Both the position numbers and the translations under genes were made by a program. The notes under the pieces are model-generated. The model had not been told where the DNA came from and ran no database searches. It was given only the letters and a program-made list of their open reading frames with translations. A DNA stretch of 22,881 nt from DATDCV01 sp036524155 (GTDB taxonomy: Bacteria > Verrucomicrobiota > Verrucomicrobiia > Limisphaerales > UBA8199), in NCBI GenBank assembly GCA_036524155.1, contig DATDCV010000513.1:1-22881 (forward strand), given 5' to 3'. This document shows, piece by piece, positions 1-7,414 of this stretch. The first letter of the stretch is position 1, and every line of letters starts with the position of its first letter.

Positions 1-36
1 GCTCATTTCAGGATCCGATCTTTTCCCGGGATGGCC

Positions 37-1074
37 CTACCACTCGATGACTGCGGCCCCCCAGGTCAGACCAGCGCCAAAGACTACCAGCAGGATCAGG
101 TCTCCGGGCTGCACCCGGCCGGACTGGACCGCCTCGTCGAGTGCGATGGCGACAGACGCCGCGGAGGTGTTGCCGTATTTGTGCAGGTTGACGAACAGTT
201 GTTCTGGCTTGGCTCCGAGGCGTTCGCCGACCGCGTCGATTATCCGCAAATTCGCCTGGTGGGGGACGATCAACTTGATCCGGGAGATGTCAATCTCGCA
301 CCGGCGCAACGCTTCGGTCGCGGCGGTGTGCATGGCCTGGACCGCGCACTTGAAGGTTTCCTTGCCTTCCATGCGCAGGTAATGCATGCGGGCGTTCACA
401 GACTCGATTGTAGCGGGACACCGGCTGCCGCCGCCGGCCATGAAAAGTAATTCGGCTTTTCGTCCATCGGCCCCCATGACCGCGGTCAGCAAACCATGCG
501 CATTCGGCCGGTTGCGCAACACGGCCGCACCCGCACCGTCGCCGAACAGCACGCACGTGTTTCTATCCTGCCAATCGACAATCGCGGACAGCTTCTCGGC
601 TCCAATCACCAGCACTGTGTCATAAGTGCGGGACATGATGAACTGTTGGGCTACCTCCAGACCGTATATAAAACCAGCGCACGCCGCCTCCAGGTCGAAC
701 GCCGCAGCTCGGAACGCCCCGATCTTCTTCTGTACCAGCGCGGCGGTGGATGGAAAAGGCATGTCCGGCGTGATGGTGGCTACCACGATCAGGTCGATTT
801 GCTCGGGCGTGACGCCGGCTTGCTCGAGAGCCCTCAGCGCGGCCCGGGCCCCGAGGTCGGAAGTGAATTCGTCCTTGGCGGCTATGTGGCGTTCCTTTAT
901 GCCGGTTCGGGACGTGATCCACTCGTCCGTGGTGTTGACTGTTTTTTCAAGGTCCGAGTTGGTCAGGACTTTGATGGGAACATAAGAGCCGACCCCGGCA
1001 ATGGAGCAGGTGCGGCCCTGGAAATTGTACTTCGCGCGCGGATTACGAAACTGGGTTTTTGTTGTTGGACTCAT
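37..1074 (-). CDS. fabH: 3-oxoacyl-[acyl-carrier-protein] synthase III (KAS III)
   Basis: 345 aa. KAS III condenses acetyl-CoA with malonyl-ACP and so starts type II fatty acid synthesis in the cytoplasm. The full catalytic triad is visible: Cys132 in DLEAACAGF, His272 in PHQAN and Asn302 in GNTSAAS. The C-terminal FGAGLTWGA motif is also typical of the family. A basic N-terminal extension of about 20 residues precedes the usual start of the fold; the ATG at 1074 is the first available start. It is the last gene of the coaD-DUF177-rpmF-plsX-fabH unit in this window, 74 nt behind plsX. The order plsX-fabH is a classical lipid cluster in bacteria, and fabD would be expected beyond the left edge (inference). 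Confidence 0.96.
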   Translation of the reverse strand: MSPTTKTQFRNPRAKYNFQGRTCSIAGVGSYVPIKVLTNSDLEKTVNTTDEWITSRTGIKERHIAAKDEFTSDLGARAALRALEQAGVTPEQIDLIVVATITPDMPFPSTAALVQKKIGAFRAAAFDLEAACAGFIYGLEVAQQFIMSRTYDTVLVIGAEKLSAIVDWQDRNTCVLFGDGAGAAVLRNRPNAHGLLTAVMGADGRKAELLFMAGGGSRCPATIESVNARMHYLRMEGKETFKCAVQAMHTAATEALRRCEIDISRIKLIVPHQANLRIIDAVGERLGAKPEQLFVNLHKYGNTSAASVAIALDEAVQSGRVQPGDLILLVVFGAGLTWGAAVIEW

Positions 1075-1148
1075 CGCGGGAGGAGCCTGGGAGTTTTGTT
1101 TGACGTTTGGTGTTGAAGTTATCGATGAACGCGGTTTGGCAGCACAGT

Positions 1149-2192
1149 TTACGAAACAGCAGCCGCGGCAGGGATTTCTGCCGAGGTGAGTCGTTCATTC
1201 GCGCGGGCGATTTGCTCCGCGATGAGGCCGTTCAGGTCGTGACGAAGCGATTCGGCTGTGACTCGGATTGCGCTGGTGACGGCGCGCTCGCGGGCCGAAC
1301 CGTGCACTTTAAGCACGGTCCCATTGAAACCAAGTAAAGGAGCACCCCCGTAAGCCTCGGGGTCCATTCGGCGGCGGATGGCGTGAAAGGCGTTCTTGGC
1401 CAGCAGTGCGCCGAGTTGGCGGCCGGGGTTGGCCTTTAATTCGTGTTTTAGCATGGAAAACACCGCCAGTGCGAGACCTTCGCACGACTTCAGCACGATG
1501 TTTCCGACAAACCCATCACAGATAACCACATCGACGTGGTTCTTAAAAAGATCATGGCCTTCCACGTTCCCGATGAAATTCAACTCCAGCAGCTTGCAGA
1601 GCCTGAAAGCCTGGAGTGTCAATTCGTTACCCTTGCCATCTTCGGTCCCAATGCTGAGGATGCCTACACGCGGGTTCCTGCACCCGAGGATCTCCCGCGA
1701 ATAAATGCTGCCCATTACCGCGTAGTGGGCGAGGTGAAGCGGCTTGCACTCGATATTCGCGCCGGAATCGAGCAGCACGAAACTTTGGTCGGGCGTCGGA
1801 ATAACCGTGGCAATGCCGCCGCGGTCAACGCCCGGCACGCGGCCGAGGCGAAAGGTGGCCGCGGCGAAAATGCCACCCGTGTTGCCGAGCGAGACTACCG
1901 CATCCGCTCTGCCCTCGTGGACAAGTTCCACGGCCCGCACTATCGAGCTGTCTTTTTTTCTTCGGACCGCCGCCGCCGGCCGGTCCTCCATGGTGAGGAC
2001 TTCGCTGGCATGAACCACGCGGACGCGGTGATCGCGGAAGCCGCCGCGGGGGAGGGCGCGATGGATTTCCGCCCGATTGCCGACCAGGAACAGCGTGGCG
2101 ATCCGGCGGTCTGACTGAAGCGCTTTGATCGCGCCTTCGATGACGACTCCGCAGCCGTGGTCGCCTCCCATCGCATCCATTGCAATACGCAT
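1149..2192 (-). CDS. plsX: Phosphate acyltransferase PlsX
   Basis: 347 aa. PlsX makes acyl-phosphate from acyl-ACP, feeding PlsY in the first step of phosphatidic acid synthesis at the membrane surface. The N-terminus MRIAMDAMGGDHG is the family hallmark. Further conserved blocks are SLGNTGGIFAAA (the family normally has SxGNTGA), LLDSGANIECKP, GILSIGTEDGKGN, VVICDGFVGNIVLKSCEG and the C-terminal GGAPLLGFNGTVLKVHGSA. The length matches the family. The ATG at 2192 is fixed by the conserved N-terminus. It lies 43 nt after rpmF and 74 nt before fabH on the same strand, consistent with co-transcription. The C-terminal alanine-rich tail (about 10 residues) is not conserved in the family. Confidence 0.96.
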   Translation of the reverse strand: MRIAMDAMGGDHGCGVVIEGAIKALQSDRRIATLFLVGNRAEIHRALPRGGFRDHRVRVVHASEVLTMEDRPAAAVRRKKDSSIVRAVELVHEGRADAVVSLGNTGGIFAAATFRLGRVPGVDRGGIATVIPTPDQSFVLLDSGANIECKPLHLAHYAVMGSIYSREILGCRNPRVGILSIGTEDGKGNELTLQAFRLCKLLELNFIGNVEGHDLFKNHVDVVICDGFVGNIVLKSCEGLALAVFSMLKHELKANPGRQLGALLAKNAFHAIRRRMDPEAYGGAPLLGFNGTVLKVHGSARERAVTSAIRVTAESLRHDLNGLIAEQIARANERLTSAEIPAAAAVS

Positions 2193-2235
2193 AAAGATGG
2201 TCCGGCGCGCGAAGCTCGGGCCGCTGGAACCACCG

Positions 2236-2424
2236 TTATGTTCCCGCAGTCACCGTAATCACCTGGCGACCCCGGTAATATCCGCACGCAGGGCAAACTC
2301 GGTGTGGAACATAAGGCGCCGCGCATTGGGGGCAGACGCTGAGTTGCGGCAGCTTCAATACGCTGTTGTATGCGCGCCGCATCCGCTGGCGGCTCCTTGA
2401 GGGTTTGCGTTTTGGGACACCCAT
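2236..2424 (-). CDS. rpmF: 50S ribosomal protein L32 (bL32), zinc-ribbon form
   Basis: 62 aa. It begins MGVPKRKPSRSRQRMRRA, the standard basic start of bL32. It keeps a complete four-cysteine zinc ribbon (Cys31-x2-Cys34 and Cys44-x2-Cys47), so this is the zinc-binding paralogue type. It lies 18 nt downstream of the DUF177 gene, the near-universal neighbour of rpmF, and upstream of plsX. Its zinc-binding form contrasts with the zinc-free L33 encoded at 15093. Confidence 0.95.
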   Translation of the reverse strand: MGVPKRKPSRSRQRMRRAYNSVLKLPQLSVCPQCAAPYVPHRVCPACGYYRGRQVITVTAGT

Positions 2425-2442
2425 AATTCTATTATCTAAAGT

Positions 2443-2931
2443 TTAAAATCTCAGTTTGTTAAGTTCGTTCCACGCAGGCGACCCTGTTTCGGGCGGGCCC
2501 GCATCGCTGGTGTTTTTGGGCCGGCCGACGAGCATTTTGGGCAAGCCCTGACATTCCGGTTCACACAACGGATGTTGCGGAAACTCGAGCAGCATATCTT
2601 CCCGCACAAAGGGCGTCAAGTCCACGCAATCGTTCACGACGGCGACCTTTTCCTCGCCCTCCAACGGCAAATGACGGGTCCAGTTTTCAAGGTGGAGGCG
2701 GTGGGTAAATGCCTTGAGGCATCGAACGCATTGGCAGCGCAGGTCCAGGCGCAGATCTCCGGTGACGAGCAGGCCGTCTTCAAATTGCTCGACCTCCAAG
2801 TCATACCGCAGCGGCTTTTCGGCCTGGATGACTTCGTCCCTGGGGTCAAGGTCCATCTCGCCTGCGGGAATCTCCCCCTGAAGATGCACCGGGCGAGTCT
2901 CCAGATGTCGGCAGTTGACCAGTAACATCAT
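2443..2931 (-). CDS. DUF177 (YceD-like) protein, 23S rRNA accumulation factor family
   Basis: 162 aa. This is the DUF177/YceD family normally encoded immediately before rpmF; in E. coli and plants the family supports 23S rRNA accumulation. The family signature is seen in LRLDLRCQCVRCLKAFTHRL (cysteines in CQCVRC), followed by an acidic central stretch VDLTPFVREDMLLEFPQHPLCEPECQGLP, the typical D-L...ED-LLE-P-PLC block. The ATG at 2931 is preceded by a good Shine-Dalgarno (GAGGTG, spacing about 5). It begins 9 nt after coaD ends. The C-terminus is short and somewhat divergent (GPPETGSPAWNELNKLRF), and retains the W..L..L helix usual for the family. Confidence 0.88.
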   Translation of the reverse strand: MMLLVNCRHLETRPVHLQGEIPAGEMDLDPRDEVIQAEKPLRYDLEVEQFEDGLLVTGDLRLDLRCQCVRCLKAFTHRLHLENWTRHLPLEGEEKVAVVNDCVDLTPFVREDMLLEFPQHPLCEPECQGLPKMLVGRPKNTSDAGPPETGSPAWNELNKLRF

Positions 2932-2940
2932 ATCGCACCT

Positions 2941-3432
2941 CTATCGAGCCGTCTCGGAACCGAACTTCCCGGTCAGCGCGGCCCTCACGTGCCCCGGCAC
3001 AAACGCGCTGACGTCACCACCCAGACTGGCGATCTCTTTGACAATACGAGAACTCAGAAAAGTGTAGGTGTCCTTCGGCATCATAAAAATCGTTTCGATG
3101 CGCTCGTTCAATTTACGATTCATCAACGCCAACTGAAATTCAAACTCAAAGTCCGAAACAGCTCGCAAACCCCGGACCACCGCTTGCGCCGACCGCTTCT
3201 CAACGTAATCCACCAGCAAACCGTCCAGCGAGTCCGCTTCGACGTGCGGCAAGTGGCGAATCGAGCGGGTGACCATGTGCAATCGTTCCTGGAGAGTGAA
3301 GAGCGGGCTCTTCCCAGGGCTGGGGGCCACTGCAACGATAACGCGGTCGAACAGCCGGCTCGCCCGCTGTATCACATCCAGATGGCCATTGGTTACCGGA
3401 TCAAAGCTCCCGGGGTAGATCACCGTGCGCAT
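2941..3432 (-). CDS. coaD: Phosphopantetheine adenylyltransferase
   Basis: 163 aa, the usual family length. It transfers AMP from ATP to 4'-phosphopantetheine, the penultimate step of coenzyme A synthesis. Diagnostic motifs are YPGSFDPVTNGHLDVIQRA (nucleotidyltransferase HxGH-like TNGH, His17-18 region), VVRGLRAVSDFEFEFQLALMNRKL and FLSSRIVKEIASLGGDVSAFVP. The ATG at 3432 is fixed by the conserved N-terminus. It is the first gene of the unit that continues with DUF177-rpmF-plsX-fabH. A promoter-like pair lies immediately upstream (3440-3468) and would give an almost leaderless mRNA. panD at 11914, which makes the beta-alanine precursor, serves the same pathway. Confidence 0.97.
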   Translation of the reverse strand: MRTVIYPGSFDPVTNGHLDVIQRASRLFDRVIVAVAPSPGKSPLFTLQERLHMVTRSIRHLPHVEADSLDGLLVDYVEKRSAQAVVRGLRAVSDFEFEFQLALMNRKLNERIETIFMMPKDTYTFLSSRIVKEIASLGGDVSAFVPGHVRAALTGKFGSETAR

Positions 3433-3439
3433 CGGCGGG

Positions 3440-3468
3440 ACTCTAGCAGAGCCGTCTCCTCAGAACAA
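3440..3468 (-). promoter_or_regulatory. Predicted promoter of coaD (leaderless layout)
   Basis: On the minus strand TTGTTC (3463-3468), 17 nt spacer, TAGAGT (3440-3445), then 7 nt to the coaD ATG. The -35 match is only 3 of 6. It is listed because the same spacing recurs before four other genes in this window. Confidence 0.35.
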
Positions 3469-3554
3469 ACTAAAGTCGCAGCGTCCCCTCCTCGCATTGT
3501 TGGCCGTCTGCCCAGGTCGGGGTCAAACACGCGTCCAGCGCCGGTGCGGGCTAC

Positions 3555-5351
3555 TCAGTGATACTCCTGAAGCGTTTTGACGCCGTAACCTCGCTTGAGC
3601 AGCGCCGCAATGCCATGGGCGGCCGCCCTGGCGCCGCTGATCGTCGTCATGATCGGTGTGCCGGTATAAACGGCGGTCGTGCGGATTTTAACTTCATCCG
3701 CGCGCGGGGTCTGGCCGGCTGGCGTATTAATGACGAGTTGGATTTGACGGTTCTTGAGGAGGTCCACCGTGTTGGGGCGGCCTTCGGCCATCTTAAACAC
3801 TTGCTGGAGCTTCAGTCCGGCGCGTTCGAGCACCAGGGCGGTCCCCCTGGTGGCAGTGAGCTCGAAACCAAGGTCGGCGAACAGTTTCGCGACCTCTGCG
3901 GCCTCCGCCTTGTGATCGTCGCTGACACTGATGAAGACTCGGCCGGACAAGGGCAAGGGCCCGGAGGCGGCGATTTGGGACTTAGCATAAGCGGTGCCGA
4001 GGTCGACATCGAGACCCATCACCTCTCCGGTCGAGCGCATCTCGGGTGACAGAAGAATGTCCTGGCCATGAAACCGGCTAAAGGGGAATACCGACTCTTT
4101 AACCGCCCAGTAAGAGGGCCAGACTTCGCGGGTAAAACCGAGTTCTTTGAGCGTCTTCCCCGCCATGACTTTGGCCGCCATTTTTGCGAGCGGCATGCCA
4201 ATGGCTTTGCTGACAAACGGCACTGTCCGCGACGCGCGCGGGTTCACCTCCAGAACGTAGACTGTCTCCCCCTTGACGGCATATTGAACGTTCATCAGCC
4301 CGATTACCTTCAGTTCGCGGGCCATCGCATGCGTGTACTGCCGGATGACCTCGAGGACGCTTTTCGACAGAGTGTGCGGCGGCAGAACCATCGCCGCATC
4401 GCCGGAGTGGACCCCGGCAAACTCGATGTGTTCGAGCACTCCGCCAATTACAATCGTGCCTTGGTCAGGACTCGGGAAACGTCCCACGTCCGCGATACAG
4501 TCAACGTCCACTTCGGTCGCATCCTCGAGGAATTTATCGACCAGCACGGGGCGTTCAGGTGAGGCCTCGACCGCGAACCGCATATAGTGCTGCAGTTCGG
4601 CATCCGAGTACACAATCTGCATCGCGCGGCCGCCCAGGACGAAGCTGGGGCGCACGAGAATCGGGTAGCCGAGTCCGCTGGCGACTGCCAGCGCTTCGGC
4701 CTCGTTGGTCGCGATCCCGTTCGCCGGTTGCGGGATGGCCAGTTTGCGCAGCATCGCCGCGAAAAGTTTGCGGTCTTCGGCGACCTCGATCTCTTGCGGC
4801 GAGGTGCCGATGATGTTCACCCCGTTTCTCTGCAGCCCCAGCGCCAGGTTCAGCGGCGTCTGACCGCCAAACTGTGCGATGGCGCCCCAGCACTTTTCGC
4901 GCTCGTAGATGTGCAGCACATCCTCCAGAGTCAGCGGCTCGAAATAGAGCTTGTCGCTGGTGTCGTAGTCGGTCGAAACCGTTTCGGGGTTCGAGTTGAC
5001 CATCAAAGTCTCGAACCCGTCCTCCTTTAGCGCGAACGCCGCGTGGACGCAGCAATAGTCGAACTCGATGCCTTGGCCGATGCGGTTGGGCCCGCCGCCA
5101 AGGATCATCACCTTCTTCCGGTCGCTGGGCTTGACCTCGTCGTCGCCGCGATCATAGGTGGAATAATAATAAGGAGTGTAGGCCTCGAACTCCGCGGCAC
5201 AGGTGTCCACTAATCGGTAGCTTGGGACCACTCCGTGTTGCCGGCGCAAGGCCCGGATCGCGTCCTCGCTCCGGCCGGTCAGATTTCCGATCTGCCGGTC
5301 GGAAAATCCCAGCGACTTGGCCTTCGCGAGCTGTTCTGCGGTTAACGGCAT
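3555..5351 (-). CDS. carB: Carbamoyl-phosphate synthase large subunit, C-terminal half (split CarB)
   Basis: 598 aa from the ATG at 5351; a TTG at 5378 would add 9 residues. It matches only the second half of CarB (about 1,070 aa in E. coli). In order it has part of the oligomerisation domain (residues 1-75, GFSDRQIGNLTG, VDTCAAEFEAYTPYYYSTY), the second ATP-grasp unit that makes carbamoyl phosphate from carbamate (80-460; GGGPNRIGQGIEFDYCCVHA, NPETVSTDYDTSD, FGGQTPLNLA, LEVNPRASRTVPFVSKAIG), and the C-terminal MGS allosteric domain (about 470-598). The N-terminal carboxyphosphate-forming half is absent here: the neighbour at 5459 is an unrelated, divergent gene. Split carB genes are known in some archaea and Aquifex. 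The clean break inside the oligomerisation domain and the intact reading frame favour a real split gene over a pseudogene. Confidence 0.93.
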   Translation of the reverse strand: MPLTAEQLAKAKSLGFSDRQIGNLTGRSEDAIRALRRQHGVVPSYRLVDTCAAEFEAYTPYYYSTYDRGDDEVKPSDRKKVMILGGGPNRIGQGIEFDYCCVHAAFALKEDGFETLMVNSNPETVSTDYDTSDKLYFEPLTLEDVLHIYEREKCWGAIAQFGGQTPLNLALGLQRNGVNIIGTSPQEIEVAEDRKLFAAMLRKLAIPQPANGIATNEAEALAVASGLGYPILVRPSFVLGGRAMQIVYSDAELQHYMRFAVEASPERPVLVDKFLEDATEVDVDCIADVGRFPSPDQGTIVIGGVLEHIEFAGVHSGDAAMVLPPHTLSKSVLEVIRQYTHAMARELKVIGLMNVQYAVKGETVYVLEVNPRASRTVPFVSKAIGMPLAKMAAKVMAGKTLKELGFTREVWPSYWAVKESVFPFSRFHGQDILLSPEMRSTGEVMGLDVDLGTAYAKSQIAASGPLPLSGRVFISVSDDHKAEAAEVAKLFADLGFELTATRGTALVLERAGLKLQQVFKMAEGRPNTVDLLKNRQIQLVINTPAGQTPRADEVKIRTTAVYTGTPIMTTISGARAAAHGIAALLKRGYGVKTLQEYH

Positions 5352-5423
5352 TTCCAAAGCCGGGAGAGTAAGCCGCAAAACCGGACGGGTGTCGAGCGTT
5401 GAGTTGGGCCGTTCAATCCGGGC

Positions 5424-5452
5424 TTGGCACGAAGTCCGCTTTTCCCTACCGT
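5424..5452 (+). promoter_or_regulatory. Predicted promoter of the DUF4149 gene (leaderless layout)
   Basis: TTGGCA (5424-5429, 5 of 6 to consensus), 17 nt spacer, TACCGT (5447-5452), then 6 nt to a GTG at 5459. Its position supports the GTG start of the next gene. Confidence 0.45.
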
Positions 5453-5458
5453 CCAGCC

Positions 5459-5995
5459 GTGATCGGGTTCTTGAGATTTGTCGGCCTCATGAACGCTGGC
5501 GTGTGGTTTGGCGCCGCCGTTTTTTTTGCCTTCGGCGCGGAACCGGCCGCCACTTCGCGGCCAATGCGGGATTTGATCGGCACCGCCAACTTCCCGTATT
5601 ACTCGGAGGCCATTGGACAGATCGTTGCGACCCGGTTCTTCCATCTCTATTCGACCTGTAGCGTTCTGGCGCTGGCGTACCTGATGGCCGAATGGCTCTA
5701 CTTTGGCAAGTACCCCCCGCGGCGCTGGCTCGGGTTCGTCTTCGCGCTGGTTCTTTTCGGATTGGCGCGAGGCTACTGGATGCAGCCGGCGTTGAAGAAA
5801 CTGCATGAATTGTCGCACGGGCGCGCCGTCCCGATCGAGCAACGGGAGGCTGCGGCGCGCGGGTTCCGCAGTTGGGGCCTCGTCGCTAAATCCATCGACC
5901 TCGTGCTGGCCACAAGTTTGGCGGTGTACCTTTGGCGCGTGGGAAATCCTTCGGACCCCATGCGGTTTGTGAGCGCCAACAAATTCCGGAGTTGA
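5459..5995 (+). CDS. DUF4149-like integral membrane protein
   Basis: 178 aa from GTG 5459; a TTG at 5399 would give 198 aa but with a non-hydrophobic leader. It has about four hydrophobic segments: FLRFVGLMNAGVWFGAAVFFAFG near the start, FFHLYSTCSVLALAYLMAEWLYF, WLGFVFALVLFGLARGYWMQP, and SIDLVLATSLAVYLWRV near the end. An RxxG...HL-like loop follows the third segment (PALKKLHELSHGR). This arrangement resembles the DUF4149 family of small membrane proteins of unknown function; the family assignment is from pattern memory and is moderate. It is divergent from the carB half-gene. The GTG choice rests on the promoter-like pair ending 6 nt upstream and on the membrane segment starting at once. 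Confidence 0.75.
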   Translation: MIGFLRFVGLMNAGVWFGAAVFFAFGAEPAATSRPMRDLIGTANFPYYSEAIGQIVATRFFHLYSTCSVLALAYLMAEWLYFGKYPPRRWLGFVFALVLFGLARGYWMQPALKKLHELSHGRAVPIEQREAAARGFRSWGLVAKSIDLVLATSLAVYLWRVGNPSDPMRFVSANKFRS

Positions 5996-6018
5996 CAATC
6001 GCCAGCCCTGCTTAGACT
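5992..6018 (+). promoter_or_regulatory. Possible promoter of the PUR-alpha-like gene
   Basis: A perfect -35 TTGACA (5992-5997) overlaps the stop of the upstream gene. A TAGACT (6013-6018) follows after only 15 nt, shorter than ideal, leaving a leader of roughly 50 nt before the ATG at 6076. Confidence 0.4.
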
Positions 6019-6075
6019 CTATTGTTTGGTTGGTAAACGGGGAAGCTGTAACGGTCCCCTACCGGGTGAAGAAGT

Positions 6076-6363
6076 ATGATTTCGAATGATCGACCATCGC
6101 CCTTTCGTGAACGGCGCCACGGCCTTCGCAAGCCGCCTCTGGCAGAGGACACGCTCAAATCGGAAAGGATCCAGATTGAACGCAAGACCTTCGTTTTCGC
6201 GCTAAAAGAAAACCCGCGCGGGCGCTTTCTGCGCATCACCGAGGACGTGGGCGGTCGGCACGACACGATCATTGTTCCTGCTCCCGGCCTCGAGGATTTC
6301 AAACGACTCCTCGACGAGATGGTCAAGGTGGCGGGCGAAACGCCGCCAAAGGTGGAGGAGTAA
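6076..6363 (+). CDS. PUR-alpha-like DNA/RNA-binding protein (DUF3276)
   Basis: 95 aa. The core KSERIQIERKTFVFALKENPRGRFLRITEDVGGRHDTIIVPAPGLEDFKRLLDEMV has the beta-beta-beta-beta-alpha pattern of a single bacterial PUR repeat. Key features are the K-S-x-x-I start, the aromatic F-x-F strand, the N-x-R-G-x-F/Y-L-x-I-x-E strand and the terminal amphipathic helix. Members in Bacteroidetes and Borrelia (for example BpuR) bind nucleic acid; in Borrelia the protein acts in gene regulation. No further domain is present; the first 25 residues are basic and probably disordered. It converges with rsfS, whose stop is 38 nt away. Exact targets cannot be read from the sequence. Confidence 0.72.
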   Translation: MISNDRPSPFRERRHGLRKPPLAEDTLKSERIQIERKTFVFALKENPRGRFLRITEDVGGRHDTIIVPAPGLEDFKRLLDEMVKVAGETPPKVEE

Positions 6364-6401
6364 TTTCGGAATCCTGGCGGCCTGCTCCCTGGCGGCAGGG
6401 T

Positions 6402-6767
6402 CTAATTCCGGGCCACAACTCGTCGGCGCGTTTTTACCCGGGGAGCGTCGCCCCAAAGGGTCTCCAGGTCGTAACGTTCGCGAATATCCTGACGCATGAC
6501 GTGCACAATTACGTCAAAGAAATCCAACACCACCCATGCCGCCTGAAAGGTGCCGTCGATCGCCCGCGGCCGGACCTGGTAGCCGTCGCGTAATTTGTCG
6601 CAGATCTCTTCTACAATAGCGCGCAGGTGAGGTTCGCTGGTACCCGAAGCCACCACGAAGTAGTCCGTCACGGCCGACAGTTCGCGCACGTCAAGGATGA
6701 TAATATCTTCGGCCTTTTTGTTATCTGCCAGTTCGCGGCACAGCAAAGCCAGCTTTCTTGAATCCAT
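6402..6767 (-). CDS. rsfS: Ribosomal silencing factor RsfS
   Basis: 121 aa from ATG 6767; a TTG at 6797 overlapping the nadD stop would give 131 aa. RsfS binds uL14 on the 50S subunit and blocks subunit joining when nutrients are scarce. Family motifs are KKAEDIIILDVRELSAVTDYFVVASGTSEPHLRAIVEEI (the D-Y-F-V-I-x-S-G-x-S core), and AAWVVLDFFDVIVHVMRQDIRERYDLETLWGDA (W-x-L-x-D-x-x-D-V-V-V-H-x-F and R-x-x-Y-x-L-E-x-L-W). It directly follows nadD, the standard bacterial arrangement. The basic tail KTRRRVVARN is extra. Confidence 0.94.
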   Translation of the reverse strand: MDSRKLALLCRELADNKKAEDIIILDVRELSAVTDYFVVASGTSEPHLRAIVEEICDKLRDGYQVRPRAIDGTFQAAWVVLDFFDVIVHVMRQDIRERYDLETLWGDAPRVKTRRRVVARN

Positions 6768-6793
6768 CTGGGGCGAGTCTTGCCTAACCCGGC

Positions 6794-7369
6794 TCAAAGA
6801 TAAAGCCCATTATTGCGGATTACCTCGGCAACGGCTGTCGGCACCAACTCGCCGATCGGGAGCCCCTGACGCACCCGCTCTCTTACCTGCGAGGAAGAAA
6901 GTGCGAGCGGAAACCCCGCCAAAGTACGGCCTCGAAATGGGGCGGGAAGCGGGCCTCCTTCGCGACCTGGACGGGGAATTACCGCAAATTGCGCGAGGCG
7001 TGCCAATTCGCCGGCATCCCGCCATTTGGGGAGCTGCTCCAGGTGGTCCGCGCCAATCAAGCAGAAAAGCCCGGTCCCGGGAAAGCGTTGAGCGTAATCC
7101 AGGACCGTATCGATCGTGTAGGAGATGCCACCCCGCCTGACTTCCTGGTCGTCAAGGCTGCACCATGGTCTGTCCGCCAAGGCAAGGCGCAGCATGCGTG
7201 TTCGCAGACTGGGCGTCGCAGGGCATGCCCCCGGCTTGAACGGAGACTGGGCGGCGGGAATGAAGAACACGCGCGTTAGACCCAGTTCTTCCCTGGCCGC
7301 CTGAGCCACCAGCAAATGGCCGAGGTGGACCGGATCGAACGAACCTCCGAACAACCCTATGCGTTTCAT
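6794..7369 (-). CDS. nadD: Nicotinate-nucleotide adenylyltransferase
   Basis: 192 aa from ATG 7369; in-frame ATG 7381 and TTG 7414 are other possible starts. It joins ATP to nicotinic acid mononucleotide to make deamido-NAD in NAD synthesis. Motifs are MKRIGLFGGSFDPVHLGHLLVAQ with the HxGH site at His15-His18, PAAQSPFK (the P-x-x-x-P-x-K substrate loop), LIGADHLEQLPKWRD and the C-terminal LSSSQVRERVRQG (ISSTxIR equivalent). It sits between the phospholipase D-like lipoprotein gene and rsfS, all on the minus strand with gaps of under 50 nt. The 7369 start matches where family members usually begin, but no Shine-Dalgarno distinguishes the options. Confidence 0.94.
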   Translation of the reverse strand: MKRIGLFGGSFDPVHLGHLLVAQAAREELGLTRVFFIPAAQSPFKPGACPATPSLRTRMLRLALADRPWCSLDDQEVRRGGISYTIDTVLDYAQRFPGTGLFCLIGADHLEQLPKWRDAGELARLAQFAVIPRPGREGGPLPAPFRGRTLAGFPLALSSSQVRERVRQGLPIGELVPTAVAEVIRNNGLYL

Positions 7370-7414
7370 CGCCGCGGCCATTCTCGCAGCGGCGCCATCG
7401 GTTTCAAGCCTCAA

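Noticed and set aside
3555..5378. carB fragment as a pseudogene
   Set aside because: The frame is intact over about 600 codons with all motifs of the second synthetase unit. The break falls within the oligomerisation domain as in known split CarB proteins, and there is no decayed N-terminal half next to it.
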